Assembly: GCA_007120685.1 (NCBI GenBank) | Contig: SKNG01000293.1 | Location: 1-24,125, forward strand | Source of the DNA: Paracoccaceae bacterium | GTDB taxonomy: Bacteria > Pseudomonadota > Alphaproteobacteria > Rhodobacterales > Rhodobacteraceae | Reading direction: 5' to 3' | DNA: 24,125 nt | Shown: positions 1 to 8,096 of the stretch, in pieces | How positions within the stretch are numbered: the stretch's first letter is position 1 | How the letters are laid out: every line of letters begins with the position of its first letter | Translations under genes and position numbers: made by a program | The notes under the pieces: generated by a model | What the model was told of the DNA's origin: nothing | The model's input: only the letters and a program-made list of their open reading frames with translations | Databases searched by the model: none

Positions 1-5
1 TAAGC

Positions 6-21
6 CCAAACAATTGTTTGG
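6..21. promoter_or_regulatory. Perfect 16-bp palindrome, candidate TetR operator (site 1)
   Basis: CCAAACAATTGTTTGG is its own reverse complement over all 16 bases. Close relatives lie in the reductase/TetR gap (12 of 16 identical) and in the P450/TRAP gap (14 of 16). It sits just beyond the 3' end of the leftward reductase gene. It therefore most likely controls a leftward gene that starts outside the window; on the minus strand a TTGACC hexamer overlaps its edge, resembling a -35 box. That the local TetR protein binds it is inference from the shared motif. Confidence 0.6.
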
Positions 22-52
22 TCAATCAGGATACTGCGCCGCGCGTGCCCTT

Positions 53-1057
53 TCATGCCCCGCCGCCGGTCAGCAGGATCTTGCCGTCGCGCCCTTCCCG
101 CGCGGCGCTTTGAACCGCGCCGGCGATATCGGTCAGGGGGAAGCGCGCCTCGACCTTTGCGCCAATCACGCCCTTGGCCAGATGGTCCGTCAGCCGGTCG
201 AACAGCGCCTGGATCCGCTCTGGCGGGGTGTTGGCGAACCAGTCAGCCAGCCAGAAGCCGCGCAGGGTAAGGCCGCGAAACACCAGATCATGCGCGCTCA
301 GCCGGGGTGCGGCGCCGGAAAGCAGGCCATAGGTCACCACCGTTCCGCCATCGGCCAGCATGCCGCCCAACCGCTCGGTTGCCGCACCGCCCACCGCGTC
401 CAGCGCCAGCCGGGCCTGCGCGCCGTCCGGCAGCGCCGGGACCGGCCCCGTGCCGTCATCGACCAATACCGCCGCCGCGCCCAGGCTGCGCGGCAGCGTC
501 GCTGCGCCTTCGCGCCGTACGATGGCGGCGACATTCACCCCCATTGTGCCGGCCAGGCGCAGCACATTCTGGCCCAGCGCCGAATTCCCCGCATTCATCA
601 CCACCCAGTCGCCGGGCGACAGGCTGACCAATTCTTCCAGCATCACCAGCGCAGTGGCCGGATTGGCTTTCAGCATGGCGGCCTGATCGGGGTCGGCATC
701 GGCGGGCAGGGGCACGACGAAGGGCGCCTTCAGCACCCGGTGGCTGCGCCAGTTGGCCGTGGGTGCCGGCATGGCCAGATCACCGGGCGCCAGGCCGCGG
801 ACGCCGGCGCCGACGGCCAGCACGCGGCCCATCCCCTCGGCCCCCGGGGTGAAGGGCGCGGAGGGCTGATGGCCATAGCGGCCCTCAAGCAGCAGCAGGT
901 CAGCGGGGTTGATGGTCATGCGCAGCATTTCCAGCAGCACCTCGCCCTCGCCCGGGGCGCGCAATGGCTCTTCGACAAGCTGCAGATCGGCAAGCCCGGT
1001 GCCCCCGGCGCGGGCGACCAGGCAGGTTTGCGGCAACGTGGCAGGGTTATCGGTCAT
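53..1057 (-). CDS. MECR/Etr-type 2-enoyl thioester reductase (zinc-free MDR family)
   Basis: This 334-residue medium-chain dehydrogenase/reductase resembles mitochondrial-type trans-2-enoyl-CoA/ACP reductases, which reduce enoyl thioesters with NADPH. The family pattern is clear: INPADLLLLEGRYG (residues 49-62, with the conserved Tyr at 61), PFTPGAEGMG (68-77), a nucleotide-binding segment NAGNSALGQNV (155-165), and no cysteine-rich structural zinc loop. The open frame extends to 1309, but that would overlap the divergent regulator. The ATG at 1057 has a GGAAAAAGAAG ribosome site and matches the family N-terminus. The gene diverges from the TetR gene across a gap holding a candidate operator, so it is probably part of the same regulon. 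In a degradative locus it may saturate a double bond of a CoA intermediate. Quinone or other enone reduction remains possible for this superfamily. Confidence 0.85.
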   Translation of the reverse strand: MTDNPATLPQTCLVARAGGTGLADLQLVEEPLRAPGEGEVLLEMLRMTINPADLLLLEGRYGHQPSAPFTPGAEGMGRVLAVGAGVRGLAPGDLAMPAPTANWRSHRVLKAPFVVPLPADADPDQAAMLKANPATALVMLEELVSLSPGDWVVMNAGNSALGQNVLRLAGTMGVNVAAIVRREGAATLPRSLGAAAVLVDDGTGPVPALPDGAQARLALDAVGGAATERLGGMLADGGTVVTYGLLSGAAPRLSAHDLVFRGLTLRGFWLADWFANTPPERIQALFDRLTDHLAKGVIGAKVEARFPLTDIAGAVQSAAREGRDGKILLTGGGA

Positions 1058-1083
1058 GGCTTCTTTTTCCTGGTCAAGATCAA

Positions 1084-1099
1084 GCAAGCGATTGTTTGT
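1084..1099. promoter_or_regulatory. Imperfect palindrome, candidate TetR operator (site 2)
   Basis: GCAAGCGATTGTTTGT matches the perfect palindrome at the left edge at 12 of 16 positions, and the right half (ATTGTTTG) is identical. It lies between the divergent start codons of the reductase and the TetR regulator, which is where autoregulation by a TetR repressor would act. The weaker symmetry suggests lower affinity. Binding is inferred. Confidence 0.55.
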
Positions 1100-1178
1100 C
1101 GTTTCGGGATCGAGATAAAGCTGGTAGAGCCCTTGCAGGACAGGGCAAGCCTGCGGAATGCGCAGAGAAGGGGAACGG

Positions 1179-1820
1179 ATGGCCAGCGGCGAAGGCCAGG
1201 GCGTGACACCGGCAAGCGAGACAGTGGCCGACGAGACAGCGGACACTGCCGCCGGGCAAAGCCGCCGCGACGAAGTGCTTGACCGCGCGGGCGAGCTGAT
1301 GGCTGCCAAGGGCTATGACGGCACCTCGATGCGCGACATCGCGCGCGCGGTGGGCATGCTGCCCGGTTCGCTTTACTATCACTTCCCGTCTAAAGAGGCG
1401 CTTTTCCTGGCGCTGCATGACCGCATGGTGGAGACGATGCAGACCCGCGTCGATGCGGCGCTGAGCGCGCCTACCGATCCCTGGGACCGGCTGGAGGCCG
1501 CCTGCGTGGCCCATGTCGAAGGGCTGATCGATACCGGCAATCTGGTCGCCATCGTCTCGCCCGGGTTCCTGAACGAGCGCGACGCGATCAGCGCCAGCAT
1601 CCGCGAGGAACGCAGCAGGTATGAGCAGCGCTTCCGCGATCTGGTCGGCGCCTTGCCGCTGCCTGCGGGTGTGGACCGGCGGGTGTTGCGGTTGCATCTG
1701 TTCGGCGCGCTGAACTGGGTGCCGACATGGTTCGACCCGGGCGGCAGTCTGACCCCCGGCCAGATCGCGCGGCAGATTTTCAACGTGTTTCGCGCGGCCT
1801 ACCTGCCCGCAAAGGGCTGA
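1179..1820 (+). CDS. TetR/AcrR-family transcriptional regulator
   Basis: This protein of about 213 residues has a classic TetR DNA-binding domain at residues 30-75: RDEVLDRAGELMAAKGYDGTS, then MRDIARAVGMLPGSLYYHFPSK, where the G-S-L-Y-Y-H-F recognition helix is diagnostic. An effector-binding C-terminal domain rich in aromatic and arginine residues follows. I chose the ATG at 1179 because an AGAAGGGGAACGG ribosome site precedes it; an upstream in-frame ATG at 1158 would add seven residues but has a poor site. The gene diverges from the enoyl reductase. Related palindromes upstream of this gene, upstream of P450/TRAP and at the left window edge make it the probable local repressor of the acyl-CoA cluster, with a CoA thioester or the substrate acid as plausible ligand. 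The ligand is a guess; the fold is secure. Confidence 0.92.
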   Translation: MASGEGQGVTPASETVADETADTAAGQSRRDEVLDRAGELMAAKGYDGTSMRDIARAVGMLPGSLYYHFPSKEALFLALHDRMVETMQTRVDAALSAPTDPWDRLEAACVAHVEGLIDTGNLVAIVSPGFLNERDAISASIREERSRYEQRFRDLVGALPLPAGVDRRVLRLHLFGALNWVPTWFDPGGSLTPGQIARQIFNVFRAAYLPAKG

Positions 1821-1858
1821 GAGCGGCGGAAGCCGGGGCCAAGGTCGGAGCCCGATCC

Positions 1859-1882
1859 GGCGCCAGGCAGACGTGCCGCGCC
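1859..1882. terminator. GC-rich hairpin between convergent genes
   Basis: The arms GGCGC-(CA)-GGCA and TGCC-GCGCC form nine base pairs around a four-base loop, with one two-base bulge. The hairpin lies in the 83-bp gap between the ends of the rightward TetR gene and the leftward enoyl-CoA hydratase gene, so it could end transcription from both sides. No clear T-run follows on either strand. Confidence 0.4.
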
Positions 1883-1903
1883 AAGCGATCTGACGGGCGC
1901 AGA

Positions 1904-2737
1904 TCATGGGTCGCGGATATCGCGGTTTTCGGCATTCATGCGGGCCATCAGGGCAATGGCCTCTGGCTGGACCATCAGGTCGCAGAAAAGCGTCCGTTCG
2001 CTGGCCAGCGCGGCGCCGTGCAGGGCCGCATCGCGCCCGGCCACGCGCAGCAGGTGCTTGACATGCGCCAGCGCCGCCGGCGGCAGGGCGGAAAGCTGGC
2101 GGGCAACCGTCAACCCCGCCTCCAGCGCCGGGCCGTCGCTGAGCCGCCCGACCAGCCCCACCGCCGCAGCCTGTTCCGGAGGCAGCGTGGTGCCGGTCAG
2201 GATCAGTTCCAGCGCGCGCGCCTGCCCCACCAGCCCGGCCAGCCGCTGCGTGCCCCCGGCACCGGGCAGGATGCCCAGCTTCACCTCTGGCAGGCCGATC
2301 GGATAATCGCCCGCCTGCGCGATGCGGATGTCACAGGCCAGCGCCAGTTCATACCCGCCCCCCATCGCCGCGCCGTTAATGGCGGCGATGAAGGGCAGGG
2401 GGTGCGCCTCGATCCGCCGCAGGCAGGCATGCAGGCGGGGCTCGGGCACCGGGCGGTCGGGGTGAAAACTCATCCCGCGCGCCGCCATCGCCCGCGCGCG
2501 CTTTTCCAAAATGCGCACATCGTAATGGCGGATGAAGACGCCCTCATCGGCGCCGGTCAGCACAACCGCGCGTGGCCCGTCGCCCGCGTCCATGGCCGCG
2601 TCGATTGCGTCCAGCGCCGCGGCGAGGCCCGTCTCGGTGCCTTCGTCCATGTAGCCCTCGGGCGGGTTGGAGAAACGCAACACCGCCACCGGCCCGTCAT
2701 GGTCCAGCAGAACCTGCCCGGTATCCGGCCCGCTCAT
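1904..2737 (-). CDS. Enoyl-CoA hydratase/isomerase (crotonase family)
   Basis: This 277-residue crotonase-fold enzyme would add water to a 2-enoyl-CoA. Both catalytic glutamates of true hydratases are present: E130 in NGAAMGGGYELALACD and E151 in GLPEVKLGILPGAGGTQRL. The second oxyanion-hole loop is the canonical GGG. The first substrate loop reads VFIRHYDVR rather than the usual (A)FSAGADI, so the acyl group may be unusual. The ATG overlaps the TGA of the acyl-CoA synthetase gene by four bases (ATGA), indicating translational coupling. It is the last gene of the leftward P450 > thiolase > ligase > hydratase operon. Isomerase or CoA hydrolase activity cannot be excluded for the family, but the paired Glu residues favour hydration. 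Confidence 0.92.
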   Translation of the reverse strand: MSGPDTGQVLLDHDGPVAVLRFSNPPEGYMDEGTETGLAAALDAIDAAMDAGDGPRAVVLTGADEGVFIRHYDVRILEKRARAMAARGMSFHPDRPVPEPRLHACLRRIEAHPLPFIAAINGAAMGGGYELALACDIRIAQAGDYPIGLPEVKLGILPGAGGTQRLAGLVGQARALELILTGTTLPPEQAAAVGLVGRLSDGPALEAGLTVARQLSALPPAALAHVKHLLRVAGRDAALHGAALASERTLFCDLMVQPEAIALMARMNAENRDIRDP

Positions 2738-4350
2738 GCCTTTGCCTTTCGCATTTCCGCCTTCTGCGCCCGCAGATCATGCGCGCCCGCGCAAGGGTCG
2801 GCGCCGGGTTCGAACAGGCGGTGTTTCTGCACCTTCTCGGTGCCGGTGACCGGCAGATTGTCGCGAAAGGCGATCCAGCCGGGCAGCTTGTAATAGGCCA
2901 GCCTGTCACGCCCGAAGGCCAGGATACGGGCGGCGGTGTCGGCATCGGGGGCGGCGCCGGGGGCGGGGACGATCACCGCCATCACCTCTTCATCGCGCAT
3001 CGGGTCCGGCACCGACAGCACCGCTACGCGGCCCACATCCGCGCAGTCGATCAGCGCATCCTCCACCTCGGCGGCCGAGATATTCTCGCCCGAGCGGCGG
3101 ATCAGGTTCTTCGCGCGTTCGACGAAATACAGCATCCCGTCCTCGGCCTGCGTGACCACATCGCCGGTATGGAACCAGCCGCCGCGCCAGGCCTCTTCCG
3201 TGGCCTGCGGGTTCTTCAGATAACCGCGAAAGAAGCCTGCGCGAGGGTCCGGGCCGGGGGCACGCACGACCAGTTCGCCGGGGCTGCCGCGCGGCACTTC
3301 CTGCCCGTCATCATCCACCACCATCGCCTCCATATGCCCCGGCATGGGCCGGCCGAAGGCGCGGGTATGGGGCTGGCGGGGCGCGTGGCAATCGGCCAGA
3401 AAGCGGCCGGTCTCGGTCATGCCCCAGACCTCGACCATGGGAAAGCCGAAGCGATCCTCGAAAGCCTGATGCAGCGCCGGGTCCAGCCCCGCGCCCAGGC
3501 CATAGCGCAGCCCGTGGGCGCGGTCCTGCGGGCCGGGGGGCGCCTTCATCAGCACCGGCGGGATGATGCCCAGATAATGCATCGCCGTGGCGCGGGTGGC
3601 GGCGATGTCGGCCCAGAAACTGTCGGCGTGAAAGCGGTCCGGCACGATCAGGCAGACGCCCCTGAGCAGCGCCAGCGCCAGCGTGTTGATGCCGGCATTG
3701 ACGTGGAAATAGGGCAGCGGCACGAAGATCCGCTCCGCCCCCTCGCGCACCGTCAGCGCCCCGCCGTGTTCGGCGTAGCAGCGCCCTACGGCAAAGGCAT
3801 AGGCGTTGTCGATGATCGCGCCCTTGGGCCGGGCGGTGGTGCCGGAGGTATAGATAAGCGCGATTTCGCTGCGCAGGTCCGGGGCGTCACTGCCCGCCGG
3901 GCGGGGCGGCGGTGGCGGGGCAAAGGCGCCCGCGTCGCTGGCGTCGTCCGATGCCAGCACCGGCAGACTGCCCGCGGCGCTGACTTTTTCCACATGCCAG
4001 GGCAGGGCAAGCGCGATATCGGCCTGCGAGTGCGCCAGCAGGTATTCCAGTTCCGGCGGCAGGTAATAGGGGTTGACCGGCACCTGGATGACCCCCAGCC
4101 GGTTGAGCGCCAGAAAATGCAGGACATGCGCCGGGTGGTTGTCCAGCGCCAGCGCCACGCGGTGGCCCGGCCCCCAGCCCGCGGCGGCCCAGGCATCGGC
4201 CAGCGCATCGACGGCGGCAAGGGCCTGGGCGAAACTGATCTCGGCGCCCTGCGGCAGATAGGGACGGTGGGCGCGCTGCGGGACGGCCAGAAACCCGCCA
4301 TCGGGCCAGCGCGCGGCGGCGGCGGTGAGGGCGTCATACAAGGTCTGCAT
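2734..4350 (-). CDS. AMP-forming acyl-CoA synthetase (ANL superfamily)
   Basis: This 538-residue ligase would activate a carboxylic acid to its CoA thioester through an acyl-adenylate. The core motifs occur in order: P-loop YTSGTTARPKGA (167-178), VWGMTETG (308-315), GWFHTGD (391-397), hinge RAKNLIRRSGENIS (412-425) and the C-terminal catalytic lysine K506 in GTEKVQK. The open frame runs 16 codons further upstream, but the ATG at 4350 forms a TGATG junction with the thiolase stop codon and gives the usual N-terminus. The overlap at both ends places it tightly inside the P450/thiolase/ligase/hydratase operon. The fatty-acid, crotonobetaine and aryl ligase subgroups share these motifs, so the acid cannot be named; TRAP import of a carboxylate by the divergent operon is the obvious supply. 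Confidence 0.93.
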   Translation of the reverse strand: MQTLYDALTAAAARWPDGGFLAVPQRAHRPYLPQGAEISFAQALAAVDALADAWAAAGWGPGHRVALALDNHPAHVLHFLALNRLGVIQVPVNPYYLPPELEYLLAHSQADIALALPWHVEKVSAAGSLPVLASDDASDAGAFAPPPPPRPAGSDAPDLRSEIALIYTSGTTARPKGAIIDNAYAFAVGRCYAEHGGALTVREGAERIFVPLPYFHVNAGINTLALALLRGVCLIVPDRFHADSFWADIAATRATAMHYLGIIPPVLMKAPPGPQDRAHGLRYGLGAGLDPALHQAFEDRFGFPMVEVWGMTETGRFLADCHAPRQPHTRAFGRPMPGHMEAMVVDDDGQEVPRGSPGELVVRAPGPDPRAGFFRGYLKNPQATEEAWRGGWFHTGDVVTQAEDGMLYFVERAKNLIRRSGENISAAEVEDALIDCADVGRVAVLSVPDPMRDEEVMAVIVPAPGAAPDADTAARILAFGRDRLAYYKLPGWIAFRDNLPVTGTEKVQKHRLFEPGADPCAGAHDLRAQKAEMRKAKA

Positions 4351-5528
4351 CACGCGCGCTCGATCAGCATGGCCATGCCCTGACCGGCGCCCAAGCACAT
4401 TGACAGCACCGCGCGGCGCCCGCCGGTGTCTTCAAGGTGCTGCATCGCGTTCAGCGCCATGCGCACCCCGGTCACGCCCGGCGGATGGCCCAGGCTGATG
4501 CCGCCGCCATAGGGGTTATGCAGGTCGCGCGGGATGCCAAGCTCGCGCTCGGCATGGATGTTGACGGCGGCGAAAGCCTCGTTGATCTCGAACACATCGA
4601 TATCGCCGACGCCCAGCCCGTTGCGCGCCAGCAACTGCCCGATCGCGGGCACCGGGCCGTGGCCCATGATGCGCGGCGGCACGCCGACCACATGCCAGTC
4701 GATAATGCGCGCACGCGGCGCCAGTCCCTGCGCCTCGACCGCCGCGCGTTCGCCCACCAGCACGAAAGCGGCGGCGTCATTGACGGTGGAGGCATTGCCC
4801 GCCGTCACCACCCCGCCCTGCCGGAATACGGGGCGCAGGCTGGCCAGCTTTTCCGGCGTGGCGTCGCGGCGGATGCACTCATCCGTGTCGAACACCGCCT
4901 CGCCGCCCTTGACCGGCACCTTTACCGGCACGATCTGCCGCGCCAGGAAGCCCGATTGCTGCGCGGCAAGGGCGCGGGCCTGACTCATCGCGCCCCATTC
5001 GTCCATCGCCGCGCGCTGATGGCCGAAATCCTCGGCAAGATTCTCGGCCGTCTCGCCCATGTATTCCTGGCTGAAGGGGCAGCGATAGGCCCAGTCCAGC
5101 ATGTCCTCCATCATCTGCCCGCCGCGCGGCAGCCCGCCGCGCAGCCCCACCACGGAATGCGGCGCGCGCGAATAGCTTTCGCCGCCCCCCGCCATGGCCA
5201 GCCGCGAATGGCCAGTCGCCACCTGCTGCGCGGCCGACAGGATCGCCTGCAGGCCCGAGGCACAGGCCCGCACCACCCCCAGCGCGCCGGCCTCTTCCGG
5301 CAGGCCGGCGCGGATGCCGACGACGCGCGCGGCGAACAGGCTGTCGCGGTCCGAGGGCACGGTGGTGGTAAAGACCATATGATCCACGGCCCCCGGCGCC
5401 ACCCCGTCGCGCGCCAGCACGCCCGCCGCCACCTGCCCGGCCAGCGCCGTCATCTCCAGCCCCGACAGTCCGCCTAGAAACGCGCCAAGCCCGGAGCGCC
5501 CGCCCCCGGCGATGACAACATCCGCCAT
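4350..5528 (-). CDS. Thiolase family acetyl-CoA acyltransferase
   Basis: This 392-residue classical thiolase has the full active-site set: nucleophile C89 in VRACASGLQAI, N316 in NEAFAAVN, H348 in GGGISLGHPPGVTG and the second cysteine C378 in CLGAGQG. It would cleave a 3-oxoacyl-CoA with CoA. The length is normal for the family. The GHPPGVTG motif differs slightly from the usual GHPLGASG. A GGGGGGAAATGC ribosome site precedes the ATG. The gene lies 22 bases downstream of the P450 gene and shares a TGATG junction with the acyl-CoA synthetase gene that follows. The intact Cys-His-Cys set argues for thiolysis, which would make acetyl-CoA or propionyl-CoA from the imported substrate. Biosynthetic condensation is possible in principle but does not suit the context. 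Confidence 0.95.
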   Translation of the reverse strand: MADVVIAGGGRSGLGAFLGGLSGLEMTALAGQVAAGVLARDGVAPGAVDHMVFTTTVPSDRDSLFAARVVGIRAGLPEEAGALGVVRACASGLQAILSAAQQVATGHSRLAMAGGGESYSRAPHSVVGLRGGLPRGGQMMEDMLDWAYRCPFSQEYMGETAENLAEDFGHQRAAMDEWGAMSQARALAAQQSGFLARQIVPVKVPVKGGEAVFDTDECIRRDATPEKLASLRPVFRQGGVVTAGNASTVNDAAAFVLVGERAAVEAQGLAPRARIIDWHVVGVPPRIMGHGPVPAIGQLLARNGLGVGDIDVFEINEAFAAVNIHAERELGIPRDLHNPYGGGISLGHPPGVTGVRMALNAMQHLEDTGGRRAVLSMCLGAGQGMAMLIERA

Positions 5529-5550
5529 GCATTTCCCCCCTGATCCGCGT

Positions 5551-6783
5551 TCAGTCTATCCGCACCGGCATCACCCGCGGTCCGCGCATGATGATGGTTG
5601 CGTGCCAGTCGATATCGCCTGCCAGCCGCAGCCCCGGAAAGCGGCGCACCAGTTCGGGGAAGGCGACCTCGCCCTCCAGCCGGGCCAGCGCCGCGCCCAT
5701 GCAGAAATGCGGGCCATAGCCGAAGGTAAGATGCTTGTTCGGGCTGCGGGTGATGTCAAAGCGCTGCGGGTCATCAAAGACCGCCGGATCCATGTTGGCG
5801 GCGTTTAGCATGGCGAAAACCCGCTCGCCCGGGGCCAGCGTCTTGCCGTGGATCTGATGCTTTTCCGCCACCACGCGCGCCATCGACCCCGAGGGGCCGT
5901 CAAGGCGCAGACATTCCTCGACCGCGCTGCGCGCAAGGCCCGGGTCGGCGGCCAGGGCCTGCGCGGCATCGGGGTTGGCGATGAATTTCGCCATGCCGCC
6001 GGCCAGCAGGTTGGTCGTGGTCTCATGCCCGCCGAACATGACCAGCATGCAGGCGGCGATCAACTCGTCCTCGCTCAGTGCGTCATCGTCGTCGCGCGCG
6101 GCGATGAAGGCGGAAATCAGATCGTCGCGCGGCGCGGCGCGGCGCTGGGCGATCAGATCGCGGAACAGCGCGGCCATCTCGCGCGCGCCCTCGGCGGCGC
6201 GTTCGTATTTGTCCGGCGCGTTGCGGGCCGAGCCGATGAAAAGCTGCATCCGGTCAGAGCAGGATTTCAGGTGGAACATCTGCGCGCGCGGCACCCCCAG
6301 CAGGTCCATGATGACAAAGGCCGGCAGTTGCATGGCGAAGTCGTTGACGAAATCGAAGGTCTCACCGCGCGGCAGTCCGTCGGCGAGGGTGTCCACTGCC
6401 TCCTGCACCGAAGGGCGCAGGTTCTCGACGGCGCGCATGGTGAACGCTTTCGCCATGAGCTGGCGAAGGCGGGTGTGCTCCGGCGGGTCACGGAAGACCA
6501 GCCACAACGTCAGATAGCGCATGAAATCGGCCAGGGTGGCGCGGTCATCCGCCGCCAGTGATTCGTAGAAGGGCCGGATACGGTCAACCGACATGCTGGG
6601 CGCCGAGAGGCAGCGTTTCACATCGTCATAGCGTGTCAGGATCCAGGCCTTTACCGCCGGACTCCAATGCGCGGGATCGTCGCGCTGCAGGGCCAGCAGC
6701 ACCGGATACGGGTCGGACACGGTCTCGGAAGCGGACGGGTCATAGTCCAGGCCCCCGCTGCGCTGTGCGCCAGATGTCGCCAT
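5551..6783 (-). CDS. Cytochrome P450 (soluble bacterial class)
   Basis: This 410-residue P450 has the I-helix oxygen-activation motif MFGGHETTTN (acid-alcohol pair E254-T255), the K-helix E290-x-x-R293, and the heme-binding loop FGYGPHFCMG with proximal cysteine C361. There is no membrane anchor, as usual for bacterial class I enzymes. The open frame extends upstream to 7008, but the ATG at 6783 follows a GGGAGAGG ribosome site and is placed correctly for the family. It is the first gene of an operon with thiolase, acyl-CoA synthetase and enoyl-CoA hydratase genes, suggesting hydroxylation of a hydrophobic or branched acid before or during its degradation. A candidate TetR operator lies about 65 bases upstream. 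No ferredoxin or reductase gene is near, so electrons must come from partners encoded elsewhere. The CYP family is not identified. Confidence 0.97.
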   Translation of the reverse strand: MATSGAQRSGGLDYDPSASETVSDPYPVLLALQRDDPAHWSPAVKAWILTRYDDVKRCLSAPSMSVDRIRPFYESLAADDRATLADFMRYLTLWLVFRDPPEHTRLRQLMAKAFTMRAVENLRPSVQEAVDTLADGLPRGETFDFVNDFAMQLPAFVIMDLLGVPRAQMFHLKSCSDRMQLFIGSARNAPDKYERAAEGAREMAALFRDLIAQRRAAPRDDLISAFIAARDDDDALSEDELIAACMLVMFGGHETTTNLLAGGMAKFIANPDAAQALAADPGLARSAVEECLRLDGPSGSMARVVAEKHQIHGKTLAPGERVFAMLNAANMDPAVFDDPQRFDITRSPNKHLTFGYGPHFCMGAALARLEGEVAFPELVRRFPGLRLAGDIDWHATIIMRGPRVMPVRID

Positions 6784-6846
6784 CGTCAACCTCTCCCTTT
6801 TCGTCGATTGGCGGGGTTCGGGGCGCCCTGCGGTTGCCCAGAAAAG

Positions 6847-6862
6847 CCAATCAATCGTTTGG
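6847..6862. promoter_or_regulatory. Palindromic candidate TetR operator (site 3) between P450 and TRAP genes
   Basis: CCAATCAATCGTTTGG matches the perfect palindrome at the left edge at 14 of 16 positions. It sits in the 191-bp gap between the divergent P450 and TRAP genes, so a single bound repressor could shut off both operons. A TTGACT hexamer follows directly on the plus strand, so the site would block a promoter there. The rest of the gap shows no other clear signal. Confidence 0.65.
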
Positions 6863-6890
6863 TTGACTATTTCAGATATTCCGGCATTGT
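6863..6890 (+). promoter_or_regulatory. Tentative promoter of the TRAP operon
   Basis: TTGACT (5 of 6 to the -35 consensus) is followed after 16 bases by CATTGT (3 of 6 to the -10 consensus). It abuts the candidate operator, as expected for a repressed promoter, and lies about 85 bases before the binding-protein start codon. The -10 match is weak. Confidence 0.3.
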
Positions 6891-6974
6891 CCAGTGTCAT
6901 GGCGCAAGTCACGGCACGAACCTGTGGGAGGGGGCTTGCCGCCAACATCAGATGCGCCTTAGGGGAGGAAGAAC

Positions 6975-8063
6975 ATGACACTGAAAAGACGCAGTTTTCT
7001 GGCGGCAACGGCGGCGGCGCCCGCTGCCCTGGCCGCGCCGGCGCTGGCCAGCAACCGGCGCACCCTGCAGATGGTGATGAGCTGGTCGCACAATCTGCCG
7101 GGCCTCGCGGTCATCGCCTATGATTTCGCGCGCTTCACCGAAGCCCTGACCGATGGCGAGGTGACGGTCGATGTGGCCGCGGCGGGCGAACTGGTCGGCC
7201 CGCTGGAGGTGTTTGACGCTGTGGGCTCTGGCGCGGCGGATTGCTACCATTCCACGCCGATCTACCTGGCCGGTCAGTGGCGGGCCTCGGCCTTTTTTGG
7301 GCAGGTGCCCTTTGGCCTGACCGCGCTGGAGCATATGGGCTGGATGTATCACGGCGGCGGGCAGGACCTGCAGCACCGCCATTTCCGGGATCTTTTCAAC
7401 CTTATCTGCTTCACCGCCGGGCAGACCGGCATCCAGATGGGCGGCTGGTTCAACCGCGAGATCAACAGCCTGGAGGATTTCCGCGGCCTGACCATGCGCA
7501 TGCCGGGCCTGGCGGGCGAGGTGATGCGCCGGGTGGGCGTCAACGCCATGATGATCCCCGCGCAGGAAATCTTCCCCGCACTGCAGGCCGGCACGATCGA
7601 CGCCACCGCGTTGCAGGGGCCCTGGCTGGACACGGTCTCTGGCTTCCAGCAGCATGCGCGCTACTACTACGCGCCCGGCTGGCAGGAGGTGAATTCCGCC
7701 GGCGAGGTCGGTTTCAACGCCGATCTGTGGGACGAGCTGCCGGACCGCCACAAGGCCGCGATGGAGCGCGCCATTCAGGCCGCGAATTCGATCAATTGCG
7801 GCGCCTGGGCCTATAACAACGCGATCTTCTTCGAGACCCTGCGCAATGAGCACGATGTCGATGTGCGCGTCTTCCCCGATGACGTGATCGACGCGCTGGC
7901 CACGGCCTCGAACGATCTGCTGGTCGAGATCGGGCAGGATGACGAGCGCGCGGCCGAGGTGTTCGAAAGCTACGACACCTTCTTCCGGCAGGTGGCGACC
8001 TATTCGGTGGCCACCGAGGTGCCGTTCTTCAAGGCCCGCGAGCGGCAGATGGCGCGGATCTGA
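6975..8063 (+). CDS. TRAP transporter substrate-binding protein (DctP family, TakP-like), Tat-exported
   Basis: This 362-residue periplasmic receptor of a TRAP importer starts with a twin-arginine signal, MTLKRRSFLAA, followed by an alanine-rich stretch with likely cleavage near residue 26. The mature part matches the DctP fold. LTMRMPG (172-178) carries the arginine (R175) that usually binds the substrate carboxylate, and GIQMGGWFN (152-160) and GPWLD (215-219) recall the TakP group that binds 2-oxo acids and related monocarboxylates. The start has an AGGGGAGGAA ribosome site. The gene diverges from the P450 operon at a shared operator. The two permease genes follow after a strong RNA hairpin. 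The ligand is probably the organic acid degraded by the neighbouring enzymes; its identity is not evident. Confidence 0.94.
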   Translation: MTLKRRSFLAATAAAPAALAAPALASNRRTLQMVMSWSHNLPGLAVIAYDFARFTEALTDGEVTVDVAAAGELVGPLEVFDAVGSGAADCYHSTPIYLAGQWRASAFFGQVPFGLTALEHMGWMYHGGGQDLQHRHFRDLFNLICFTAGQTGIQMGGWFNREINSLEDFRGLTMRMPGLAGEVMRRVGVNAMMIPAQEIFPALQAGTIDATALQGPWLDTVSGFQQHARYYYAPGWQEVNSAGEVGFNADLWDELPDRHKAAMERAIQAANSINCGAWAYNNAIFFETLRNEHDVDVRVFPDDVIDALATASNDLLVEIGQDDERAAEVFESYDTFFRQVATYSVATEVPFFKARERQMARI

Positions 8064-8096
8064 GCCGCGTCACCTGAGTGGATGACGCCCGGGCAG

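Noticed and set aside
14..1282. Plus-strand open frame of 422 codons across the enoyl reductase gene
   Set aside because: It is antisense to a gene with clear MECR motifs, and its translation has the low-complexity Arg/Gln/His bias of a shadow frame.
2572..4383. Long plus-strand open frame (603 codons) opposite the acyl-CoA synthetase gene
   Set aside because: It is antisense to a gene with all ANL motifs. Its translation is rich in Arg/His/Gly with no recognisable domain, as expected in GC-rich DNA.
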